Assembly: GCA_023415075.1 (NCBI GenBank) | Contig: JAEZLU010000246.1 | Span: 1 to 24,152 of the forward strand | Source: Bacillota bacterium | GTDB taxonomy: Bacteria; Bacillota; Negativicutes; Sporomusales; UBA7701 | Length of the DNA stretch: 24,152 nt | Direction: 5' to 3' | Part shown: one piece after another, positions 13,098 through 19,905 of the stretch | Position numbering within the stretch: position 1 is the first letter of the stretch | How the letters are laid out: each line of letters opens with the position of its first letter | Position numbers and translations under genes: made by a program | Notes under the pieces: model-generated | Told to the model about the DNA's origin: nothing | Databases searched by the model: none | The model's input: the letters and a program-made list of their open reading frames with translations, nothing else

Positions 13098-14150
13098 CTA
13101 CATGCCATATTTTAAGGCAACATCGGGGCCGAGTTTGCCGGCTGCCTGGACATTGTTGCGGCCAAGTTGTTTAGCCCGGTACAAGGCCTGATCGGCCTGC
13201 TCGAATACAGCCTGGCTGTTCATACCCGGTTTTTTTAACGCCAAACCAACGCTCACAGTTACCGGGATGCGGACGTTAGTGTCTTCAAAGTTCCACTCGG
13301 CCACCCTTTGCCTTAGCCGTTCGGCAATTTTCAGGCCAATTGCCGCCGTGGTTCCGGGCAGGACGACAACGAATTCCTCGCCGCCGTAGCGGAAGGCCAG
13401 GTCACCGCTACGGATGCTCAGCTTGATGATGTTGCCGATGCCCACAAGCACCTTGTCGCCGATTAGATGGCCGTTGGCGTCGTTGAGGCGTTTGAAGTGG
13501 TCGATATCAATGATAAAGATGACATATTGGGACAAAGTGTCGATGCGCTCCTTGTAGGCGCGGTGGTTGTAAAGGCCTGTAAGAGCGTCGGTAAGGGCCA
13601 TCCGGTAGTTGCGGTCGTTTTGTCGTATGAGTTCCAGCATCTGCTGATCGCCGCTGACCTGTTTGCTGGTAAGGCCGTCAAGACGGATGGCGGCGAAGGT
13701 TATTAGCACCATGGCAATAAGATTGCCGCCCAGAGCGACCAGCGCTGCCGGCGCCAAGCCGCCGGGCCCGGAAAAGGTGGCGGCCAGATAAACCGGGGCG
13801 ATAACCATGGCCACCCTGGTGGCCCGCCGCCGACCTACCCGTAGGGCCAGCCGCAGGAGCAGAAGTTGGTAAAGGATGGCACAGTATTCGGCCTGAGCCA
13901 CGGAGAGCGCGGCACAGAAAGCAAGGCTGACCAAGAGTTCGCCGATGCCGGGGGCCTGTTGGCGCCGACAGAGATAAAGGCCATATACTGCGTAAACGGA
14001 AGCAAGGCCGGCCGCCCATTGCCAGGCAGGACCTTCAAGGTACCAGGTTGCTAGGCCGGCGAAAACGGCGAAAACGCTGCTGGCCTGGCGCGCGATTATC
14101 TGGATGTATTCAGGACAGCCGGTCAGGCCGTCGGCTTTGCCGTCATACAT
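13098..14150 (-). CDS. Membrane-bound GGDEF diguanylate cyclase, 350 aa
   Basis: Synthesises cyclic di-GMP from two GTP. The N-terminal half (about 20-160) has five or six hydrophobic segments with basic loops, a membrane sensor region without a recognised ligand domain. A short linker leads to the GGDEF domain (about 185-345): ALTDALTGLYNHRAYKER, DIDHFKRLNDANGH, and an intact active site RYGGEEF (254-260). The inhibitory I-site RSGD (247-250) lies five residues before GGEEF, so product feedback is expected. The end has the usual ADQALYRAKQLGRNNV. The ATG at 14150 follows a GGGAGAAGG site. It is a single gene with a candidate sigma-D promoter upstream. Confidence 0.95.
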   Translation of the reverse strand: MYDGKADGLTGCPEYIQIIARQASSVFAVFAGLATWYLEGPAWQWAAGLASVYAVYGLYLCRRQQAPGIGELLVSLAFCAALSVAQAEYCAILYQLLLLRLALRVGRRRATRVAMVIAPVYLAATFSGPGGLAPAALVALGGNLIAMVLITFAAIRLDGLTSKQVSGDQQMLELIRQNDRNYRMALTDALTGLYNHRAYKERIDTLSQYVIFIIDIDHFKRLNDANGHLIGDKVLVGIGNIIKLSIRSGDLAFRYGGEEFVVVLPGTTAAIGLKIAERLRQRVAEWNFEDTNVRIPVTVSVGLALKKPGMNSQAVFEQADQALYRAKQLGRNNVQAAGKLGPDVALKYGM

Positions 14151-14192
14151 TCCCGCGACCTTCTCCCTGCTAATTTATATTCCCTTACGATA

Positions 14193-14220
14193 TTATCGGG
14201 TGATTGAGAGCAAATCCTTA
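14193..14220 (-). promoter_or_regulatory. Candidate sigma-D (flagellar) promoter of the GGDEF gene
   Basis: On the minus strand TAAGGATT (14220-14213) and CCCGATAA (14200-14193) are 12 bases apart. The flagellar sigma consensus is TAAA/TAAAGTTT and GCCGATAA (or GCCGATAT in Bacillus) with a gap about one base shorter. The -10 matches at 7 of 8 positions. Transcription would start near 14186, about 35 bases before the ATG. Confidence 0.4.
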
Positions 14221-14304
14221 GTCTTTTTGTGTATATTCGGATAAACAAAATAAAAATCCTACTAAATATAGTGTTCTTTCCCAAAAAATCAAAAATAAAC
14301 AGAA

Positions 14305-14325
14305 AGTCCTACCTCCTGTAGGACC
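14305..14325. repeat. Small hairpin with a Shine-Dalgarno-like loop
   Basis: GTCCTAC (14306-14312) pairs with GTAGGAC (14318-14324) around CTCCT. On the minus strand the loop reads AGGAG. It lies between the hydrogenase terminator and the GGDEF promoter. No short reading frame with a normal start follows. Confidence 0.4.
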
Positions 14326-14334
14326 TAAGGGCAA

Positions 14335-14368
14335 GAAAAAACCCCGGGGGTGCCTGTTCCCGGGGTTT
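14335..14368 (-). terminator. Terminator of the hydrogenase operon
   Basis: AAACCCCGGG (14339-14348) pairs with CCCGGGGTTT (14359-14368), with a TTTTTTCTTG tail on the minus strand, 6 bases after the hydA-like stop. Confidence 0.85.
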
Positions 14369-14374
14369 GTTTTT

Positions 14375-16108
14375 TCACTTTATCTTGTAGAGACTGCGTT
14401 TGCGGTACCTTGTGTGGAGCAGGCGATGCGACACTTCGCTGAGCGGCTGCTGGAGGAATTCCTGGTAGAGGCTGAGGACGGCCGGGTTCTGGTGGGATTT
14501 GCGCAAGGGCTGGCTGGCGTCCACTCTGTAGACGGCCTCGATCCGCTGTCGGCGGACGGCGTCGGTGGTACCGTAGGGCTGACCGCCGCCACCGATGCAG
14601 CCGCCGGGGCAACACATGATTTCGATGAAGGTGTAATCAGCCAAACCGGCGCGCAACAGGTCCATCAGCCGACGGGCGTTGCTCAGGCCGTGGGCGACCG
14701 CCACCTTGACCGGCCTGCCTTCAAGATCGACGGCAGCCTCCTTGATGCCGGCCAGGCCGCGGACAGCTGTGAACTCTACCTTTGTCAGTTCCTTACCGGT
14801 CACCGCCTCGCAAACGGTGCGCAGCGCCGCTTCGGTGACCCCGCCGGTGACGCCGAAAATCGCCGCCGCCCCCGTGGAAATGCCCAGCGGGTCGTCGAAA
14901 GCACTGTCGCCCAAGGCGGCAAAATCGATCCCGGCCTGCTTCAAAAACCGGCCAAGCTCGCGGGTGGTGAGCACGGCGTCCACGTCCCGCTGGCCGCTGG
15001 CCGCCATTTCCGGACGCTGGCTTTCGTATTTTTTGGCGGTGCAGGGCATAATCGAAACAACGAAGATGTCGGTCGGGTCTAGGCCGGCCTTGCGGGCGTA
15101 GTAGGTCTTGGCCAGGGCGCCGAACATCTGCTGGGGCGATTTGCAGGTCGATACGTGGGGCAATAGTTCGGGATAGTTGTGTTCGATGTATTTTACCCAG
15201 CCCGGGCTGCAGGAGGTAATGAGCGGCAGGGTGCCGCCGGCCTGTAGGCGGTGCAGAAGTTCATGGCCTTCTTCCATGATGGTGAGATCGGCGGTGAAGT
15301 CGGTGTCGAAAACCCGGTCGAAGCCGAGCTTCCTCAGAGCCGCGACCAACCGGCCAGTAGCGATGGTTCCAGTTGGCTGGCCGAACTCTTCAGCGATGGA
15401 AACGCGAACCGCCGGCGCCACCTGGACGACGACATGCTTGGCCGGGTCGTCGAGGGCCGCCCAGACGGCGGCGGTGTCGTCCTTCTCGTGGATGGCGCCG
15501 ACCGGGCATACGGCGGCGCATTGGCCGCAAAGAACGCAGGCGACGTCGGCCAGTGACTTGCCGTATTCAGGCGCCACCTGGACGTCCAGGCCGCGGAAAT
15601 GGCTGTAAAGGATGCCGGTGCCTTGGGTGTGGTGGCAAACTTCAGCGCAGCGCCCGCACTTGATGCATTTATTGGGGTTGCGGACAATGGCCGGCGTCGA
15701 CGTGTCCTGCGGCAGTTCGTCGCAGCAAAGCTCCCCTTTAACCTCACGGATACCGTAGTCGGCAGCCAGCCGCCGCAACTCGCAGTTGCCGTTGCGGATG
15801 CAGGTGAGGCACTCGGCCGGATGATTGGCAAAGATGAGTTCGAGAATGGTCTGAACAGTCTCGCGGATGCGGGGTGAGTTAGTCCGGACCCTTAGCCCAT
15901 CCTGGACGGAGGTGGCACAGGCGGCGGCCAGGGTTGGCTGACCTTCGACCTCGACGACGCACACCCGGCAATTGGCCTTCACCCGTTGGTCGGGGTGGTG
16001 GCAAAGGGAAGGTATCCTGACGCCGTGCAGGCGGGCCGCTTCAAGGATGGTCAGGCCGGCCGGCACGGTGACCGTCTGGCCGTTTAGCAAGAATTCCACC
16101 GTATTCAT
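14375..16108 (-). CDS. [FeFe]-hydrogenase catalytic subunit (HydA/HndD type), 577 aa
   Basis: Catalytic subunit of a cytoplasmic NAD(P)-linked [FeFe]-hydrogenase. The domains in order are a 2Fe-2S ferredoxin (Cys36, Cys47, Cys50, Cys64), a His-Cys3 4Fe-4S site (His96, Cys100, Cys103, Cys109), two 4Fe-4S clusters (CIKCGRCAEVC at 148-158, CVLCGQCAAVC at 191-201), then the H-cluster domain. The H-cluster loops are L1 TSCSPGW (298-304), L2 MPCTAKKYE (Cys356) and L3 MCCPGGCIGGGGQP (Cys500, Cys504). L1 has Ser at the second position of the textbook TSCCP. The C-terminal extra 2Fe-2S domain of Thermotoga HydA is absent, as in HndD. The ATG overlaps the TAA of the NuoF-like gene by one base, with GAGGAGGTGA upstream. 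It is third in the operon. Confidence 0.93.
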   Translation of the reverse strand: MNTVEFLLNGQTVTVPAGLTILEAARLHGVRIPSLCHHPDQRVKANCRVCVVEVEGQPTLAAACATSVQDGLRVRTNSPRIRETVQTILELIFANHPAECLTCIRNGNCELRRLAADYGIREVKGELCCDELPQDTSTPAIVRNPNKCIKCGRCAEVCHHTQGTGILYSHFRGLDVQVAPEYGKSLADVACVLCGQCAAVCPVGAIHEKDDTAAVWAALDDPAKHVVVQVAPAVRVSIAEEFGQPTGTIATGRLVAALRKLGFDRVFDTDFTADLTIMEEGHELLHRLQAGGTLPLITSCSPGWVKYIEHNYPELLPHVSTCKSPQQMFGALAKTYYARKAGLDPTDIFVVSIMPCTAKKYESQRPEMAASGQRDVDAVLTTRELGRFLKQAGIDFAALGDSAFDDPLGISTGAAAIFGVTGGVTEAALRTVCEAVTGKELTKVEFTAVRGLAGIKEAAVDLEGRPVKVAVAHGLSNARRLMDLLRAGLADYTFIEIMCCPGGCIGGGGQPYGTTDAVRRQRIEAVYRVDASQPLRKSHQNPAVLSLYQEFLQQPLSEVSHRLLHTRYRKRSLYKIK

Positions 16109-17403
16109 TATGCTGTCACCTCCTCTGGCGATTGTCGATATTCATCACGGCAGCCGGCTGCATACTCGGGCCGGAAGTATTTGAGAGAAGACGCCAGGCT
16201 GTTGCCGGCCGCCTGACCCAGTCCGCAGAAAGCGGCGTTCTGGAGGGCGCGGGTGTAGCGTTCGAGGTTGGTGACGTCAGCCAATAGAGCGTCGCCGGCC
16301 AGCACCCTGGTCACGATCCGCCCGGCCTGGCGGAGGCCTTCGCGACAGGGGGTGCACTTGCCACAGCTTTCGTGGAGGAAGAACTCTACCCGGTTGCGGA
16401 CATTCTCCAGTACTGAGCGGCTGTCGTCCATCACGAAGACGGCGCCGGAGCCGATGGTAATGCCGCGCTGGCCACAGGCCCGGTATTCGAGCGGACAGCC
16501 GAGCTCTTCAGGAGGAACAACGACGCCGGATGCCCCGCCGATATTTACGGCTTTCAAAGGCCGGCCGTTTCTCATGCCGCCGCCGTAGCAGTCGATTATC
16601 TGACGAAAGGTAGTGCCGAAGGGAACTTCGTAAAGTCCGCGGCAGGCGACGTCGCCCGAGAGAGAAATCAGCTTGGTGCCGGGACTGTCGGCCGTGCCCA
16701 GGCAGCGGTACCACTCGGCGCCGTTGGCGATTATTGGCGGGATGTTGGCAAGGGTCTCGACATTGTTGATCAGGGTCGGTTTGCCCCACAGGCCACTTTC
16801 GGTGGGATAAGGCGGTTTCAGGCGGGGCCGGCCCTTTTTGCCTTCCATCGAGGACAACAGGGCGGTTTCCTCGCCGCACAGGTAGCTGCCGGCGCCGGAG
16901 AAAAGCTCAACATCGAAGGCGAAGCCGCTGCTTAAAATATCCGGGCCGAGGAGACCGGCGGCGCGGGCGGCGGTTATGCTGAGCCGCATGGTTTCCTGGG
17001 CTTCGGGATACTCGTGGCGGATATAGATGAACCCCTGGCGTGCGCCCACCGCAAGGGCGGCGATTGCCATGCCCTCAAGCAGCTGAAAAGGTATATGGGT
17101 CATGATGAAGCGGTCCTTGAAAGTGCCTGGTTCGCCTTCGTCGGCGTTGCAAATCAGATACTTTTCGCCGGCCGGCGCGGCGGCAACCATTCTCAGTTTG
17201 CTGCCGGTCGGAAAGGCGGCGCCGCCGCGGCCCCGCAGACCGGCGGCTGTTATTTCGTCGATTACGGCCGCCGGCCCCCTGGTCAGCGCCCGCGCGAGCG
17301 CCTTATAGCCGCCGAAACTCTCGTAGTGCATCAGAGCAGGAAACTGACGGAAAAGATCGAGCCGGAACACCGGGGCGCTATGGCTAGGCCGTGTGCTCAA
17401 CAC
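16108..17403 (-). CDS. NuoF-like NADH-binding flavoprotein subunit of the hydrogenase (short HydB/HndC type), 431 aa
   Basis: Carries FMN, the NAD(H) site and one 4Fe-4S cluster, passing electrons between NAD(H) and HydA. GLRGRGGAAFPTGSK (55-69) and NADEGEPGTFKDR (86-98) form the nucleotide/FMN-binding region. CGKCTPC (Cys347, Cys350, Cys353) and Cys393 bind the cluster. The protein begins directly with the flavoprotein fold and stops soon after the cluster. Bifurcating HydB/HndC proteins have an extra N-terminal 2Fe-2S thioredoxin-like domain and a C-terminal two-cluster ferredoxin domain, and both are missing here. The GTG at 17403 overlaps the previous gene's end by 20 bases, with AAGGGGG upstream. 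Confidence 0.93.
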   Translation of the reverse strand: MLSTRPSHSAPVFRLDLFRQFPALMHYESFGGYKALARALTRGPAAVIDEITAAGLRGRGGAAFPTGSKLRMVAAAPAGEKYLICNADEGEPGTFKDRFIMTHIPFQLLEGMAIAALAVGARQGFIYIRHEYPEAQETMRLSITAARAAGLLGPDILSSGFAFDVELFSGAGSYLCGEETALLSSMEGKKGRPRLKPPYPTESGLWGKPTLINNVETLANIPPIIANGAEWYRCLGTADSPGTKLISLSGDVACRGLYEVPFGTTFRQIIDCYGGGMRNGRPLKAVNIGGASGVVVPPEELGCPLEYRACGQRGITIGSGAVFVMDDSRSVLENVRNRVEFFLHESCGKCTPCREGLRQAGRIVTRVLAGDALLADVTNLERYTRALQNAAFCGLGQAAGNSLASSLKYFRPEYAAGCRDEYRQSPEEVTA

Positions 17404-17878
17404 TCCCTGCCCCCTTCCCGTGGCGGCGGACGGTGGCGACAGCCGCCGCCGGCGTCAAATCACCGTAAAGCTCCTTGTCGATCTTCATGGCCGGCGACAT
17501 ATAGCAGGCGCCCAAGCAGCTTACCCCTTCAAGGGTGAAAACGCCGTCGGCCGTCGTCTGCCCCAGGCCGATGCCCAGCTCCTGCGTCAGGGCGGCGAGA
17601 ACGGCCTGTTTGCCGGCGTTCTCGCAGGGAGCGTTGATGCACACCCGGATGATGTGCCGGCCGCGAGGCCTGAGCGATATGGCGCTGTAGAAGGATGCCG
17701 TCGAATATACCCGGCTACGGGATGCGCCCAGAAGATGGGCAATCTCGTTGACCGCCTCCTCACTGACATAGTTTTCCGGGCTGGCGTCCTGGGCGGCCAG
17801 CAGCACCTGCAACAGCGCGGCCCGCTCATTGCCGAGCCCGTATACGATTTCCCTGATTGTAGCGGCTACATTTGCCAT
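17384..17878 (-). CDS. NuoE-like 2Fe-2S thioredoxin-fold subunit of the hydrogenase (HydC/HndA type), 164 aa
   Basis: Small electron-transfer subunit homologous to the 24-kDa subunit of complex I. An N-terminal helical bundle (AALLQVLLAAQ, VNEIAHLLGASRSRVYSTASFY) leads to a thioredoxin-like domain with the 2Fe-2S ligands Cys80, Cys85, Cys121 and Cys125 (CINAPC and CLGAC). The ATG at 17878 has GGAGGGGG 7 bases upstream. It is the first gene of the operon, has a good promoter, and overlaps the NuoF-like gene, as expected for a stoichiometric complex. No separate HndB-type 2Fe-2S subunit gene is present in this operon. Confidence 0.93.
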   Translation of the reverse strand: MANVAATIREIVYGLGNERAALLQVLLAAQDASPENYVSEEAVNEIAHLLGASRSRVYSTASFYSAISLRPRGRHIIRVCINAPCENAGKQAVLAALTQELGIGLGQTTADGVFTLEGVSCLGACYMSPAMKIDKELYGDLTPAAAVATVRRHGKGAGSVEHTA

Positions 17879-17929
17879 ACTTTTTCCCCCTCCATACTCG
17901 TATGCTAACCCTGGTTATCTGTGATTTTG

Positions 17930-17958
17930 ATTTTAATTAAATTAGCTACAAATGTCAA
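17930..17958 (-). promoter_or_regulatory. Sigma-A promoter of the hydrogenase operon
   Basis: On the minus strand a perfect TTGACA (17958-17953) and TAAAAT (17935-17930) are exactly 17 bases apart. Transcription would start near 17923, about 45 bases before the first ATG. The surrounding 150 bases are AT-rich. Confidence 0.85.
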
Positions 17959-18005
17959 TTAAGTTATTATTAGAACGTTATATGTTTCACTTAGTTAATT
18001 TTTAT

Positions 18006-18023
18006 TTGTTATTTTTGTAACTT
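18006..18023. promoter_or_regulatory. Possible Rex-like redox operator upstream of the hydrogenase promoter
   Basis: TTGTTATTTTTGTAACTT has the 6-6-6 form of Rex sites (TTGTTA-N6-TAACAA), with two mismatches in the last half-site. It lies about 48 bases upstream of the -35, farther than for a simple repressor site. The region is AT-rich, so chance is possible. Confidence 0.25.
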
Positions 18024-18075
18024 ATTTAATTTACCATGTGATAAATTTCGCTTTTTACAAGCTTGGCCGTGGCAA

Positions 18076-18112
18076 AAACGAAACCCCCGGCGACCAAGGT
18101 CGCCGGGGGTTT
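18076..18112. terminator. Strong terminator after the symporter gene
   Basis: A 15-bp perfect stem, AAACCCCCGGCGACC (18081-18095) with its complement (18098-18112), has a T-rich tail on both strands. It ends the symporter transcript 14 bases after the stop. Confidence 0.85.
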
Positions 18113-18126
18113 TTAGAACCGGATAA

Positions 18127-19596
18127 TTAGTTTATCGCTTTTTGCTTTTGCTCGATGGTCGCCGGAGTTGAGGTAATCAGGCTGACAACCACGAAGACGA
18201 TGAAGTTGACGGCCAGAGCCACGAATCCCGCGTTGAGGTTGAGGCCGATAATCGGCAGCGGGTCGAGTTTGCTGAGAATCAGGTAGAACACCAGGAATTC
18301 GCCGACGATCAGGCCGCTGTAAGCGGCGAGCTTGGTGGCCCGCTTCCAGAAGAGGCCGAGGACGATCATCGGGAAGAACTGGGTCACGCCGGAGTAGCCG
18401 GTGAGCAGCAGGTTGACCAGCATATTGGGGGCGTAAATAGCCAGGCAGAGGGCCACGGCGGTAAGCACAAGCACGACCCCTCTGGCAATGTTGCGCTGGG
18501 CTTCCGGGGTGGAGTTGGTACCGATCGTCCGGCCGTAGACGTTGCGGGTGAACAGCATCGAGGTCGAGAGGATGAGGTCGGCGGCCGGGATCATGCAGGC
18601 CAGCGCACCGGCGCCGCCGACAAGGCCGAGGGCCCAGCCGGGGAAGATCTGGCGGACGATGGCCATGAAGGCCATATCCGGCACCTTGAGGGCCGGGGTA
18701 ATGACCAGCAGGGCGGTAAAGCCGATCAGCATCGGGAACAGCAGGCATATCTGGTAAAGCGGCAGGTAAACGGCGTTGTGCCGCAGCACGTCCGGGTTGC
18801 GGGCGCTAAAGCTGTTGGCCGAGAAGTGCGGCCACATGTAAAAGCCCAGACTGGTCAGCACCAGTGTGGACATGCCCCAGCTGATGTCGAGGTTCTTGGT
18901 GCCGCCGGGGAAGGTCAGGAAACCTGGTTTAGCGGCGTCCAGAGCCTCGAACATGCCGCCGACGCTGCCGAAGAAGTGGATGGGCAGGTACAGGCCGAAG
19001 AAGACAACGGCGATGATCATGACGACATCCTTGATGACGGCGGTGGTGGCGACGCCTTTCAGACCGCTGAGGTAGACGAAGGCGGCCACCATGGTGAAGG
19101 CGATCAGCATAGCCGGCACCCGACCGATGATGCCGTAGGAGCAGGTTTCGATAATAAGGCCGAGACCGGTCAGCTGCAGCTGGAGATAAGGCAGCAGGAA
19201 GGCCACGCCGACGACGGCGGTGAGGATACCCAGCCAACGGCTGTTATACATGTGCTCGATAAGGTCGGGCTGGGTCATCAAGCCATGCTTGTGGCCGATG
19301 GGGGAAATTCTCGGCAGTACGTAGTAGCCGACCAAGTAGGCCAGGGCACCGTAGCCGAGGATGTAGAAGGTGGGGCCGCCGCGGGCGTATGCCCAGCCGC
19401 TGCCGCCCAGGAAGGCGAAAGCGGTGTATATTTCGCCGGCCAGGATGAACCAGTTCAGCCAGCGGCCGAAACTGCGGCCGCCGACCGCCCATTCTTCAAG
19501 GGTCATTTTCTTTTTCATGCCGGGTATCATGCCGACGATGGTGGTACCGATTACAAACGCAAAGATAATCGCAAGGGCTACTGTTTCGTTACTCAT
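18127..19596 (-). CDS. Sodium:solute symporter family permease, 489 aa
   Basis: Na+-coupled importer of the SSS family in the cytoplasmic membrane, with about 13 transmembrane helices and a polytopic pattern from LAIIFAFVIGTTIVGMIPG to the end. Family features are EEWAVGGRSFGRWLNWFILAGE at the start, GPTFYILGYGALAYLVGYYV, and ALACMIPAADLILSTSMLFTRNVY in the region of TM8. The presence of a DUF3311 partner places it with the YhjB-like/carboxylate-transporting branch. The ATG at 19596 is preceded by an AAAGGA site with slightly long spacing. It lies 24 bases after the DUF3311 gene. The substrate is unknown. The adjacent amidohydrolase makes an N-acyl amino acid, dipeptide or similar carboxylate plausible. 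Confidence 0.92.
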   Translation of the reverse strand: MSNETVALAIIFAFVIGTTIVGMIPGMKKKMTLEEWAVGGRSFGRWLNWFILAGEIYTAFAFLGGSGWAYARGGPTFYILGYGALAYLVGYYVLPRISPIGHKHGLMTQPDLIEHMYNSRWLGILTAVVGVAFLLPYLQLQLTGLGLIIETCSYGIIGRVPAMLIAFTMVAAFVYLSGLKGVATTAVIKDVVMIIAVVFFGLYLPIHFFGSVGGMFEALDAAKPGFLTFPGGTKNLDISWGMSTLVLTSLGFYMWPHFSANSFSARNPDVLRHNAVYLPLYQICLLFPMLIGFTALLVITPALKVPDMAFMAIVRQIFPGWALGLVGGAGALACMIPAADLILSTSMLFTRNVYGRTIGTNSTPEAQRNIARGVVLVLTAVALCLAIYAPNMLVNLLLTGYSGVTQFFPMIVLGLFWKRATKLAAYSGLIVGEFLVFYLILSKLDPLPIIGLNLNAGFVALAVNFIVFVVVSLITSTPATIEQKQKAIN

Positions 19597-19620
19597 TTGT
19601 CACACCGTCCTTTCCCCGGC

Positions 19621-19818
19621 TCAGGAATCCTGATTATTTTTCGTATCGATTTTGTAGAGGGCGCCGATGCAGAGAAAAGCTACAAAGATGCCAGAAATCA
19701 GCCAGAAGGCCACAAACGGCAGACCGAGAACGAGGGGTTTGACATGGTTCACGAAGGGCAGCATGCCGATGGTCCAGATGAAGGGTATGAGGGTTAAAAC
19801 GACTTTTACCGGATTCAC
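19621..19818 (-). CDS. DUF3311 family small membrane subunit (YhjC-like), 65 aa
   Basis: A short two-helix membrane protein: KVVLTLIPFIWTIGMLPFVN and VLGLPFVAFWLISGIFVAFLC, with a charged C-terminal tail (YKIDTKNNQDS). The pattern is that of DUF3311 proteins, which usually lie directly upstream of an SSS-family permease, as here. They are thought to act as its accessory subunit. The GTG at 19818 is chosen because GAGGTG is six bases upstream. A longer frame to 19902 adds a non-hydrophobic extension with no support. It is co-transcribed with the symporter. Confidence 0.82.
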   Translation of the reverse strand: MNPVKVVLTLIPFIWTIGMLPFVNHVKPLVLGLPFVAFWLISGIFVAFLCIGALYKIDTKNNQDS

Positions 19819-19905
19819 GTTCTTCACCTCGCTAATAGTATTTGGAGATTGACCCCGGGACAGGTTTGCGGCAGCACCTCCCGTTTGTTTTTTCAATAAC
19901 AAAGG

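Noticed and set aside
18778..19797. Long plus-strand open frame (339 codons) opposite the symporter
   Set aside because: His/Gly/Asp-rich shadow of the hydrophobic symporter gene. No ribosome site or family resemblance.
19819..19902. Longer start of the DUF3311 protein
   Set aside because: A GTG at 19818 with GAGGTG at six bases gives the normal family length. The extension is not hydrophobic or conserved-looking.
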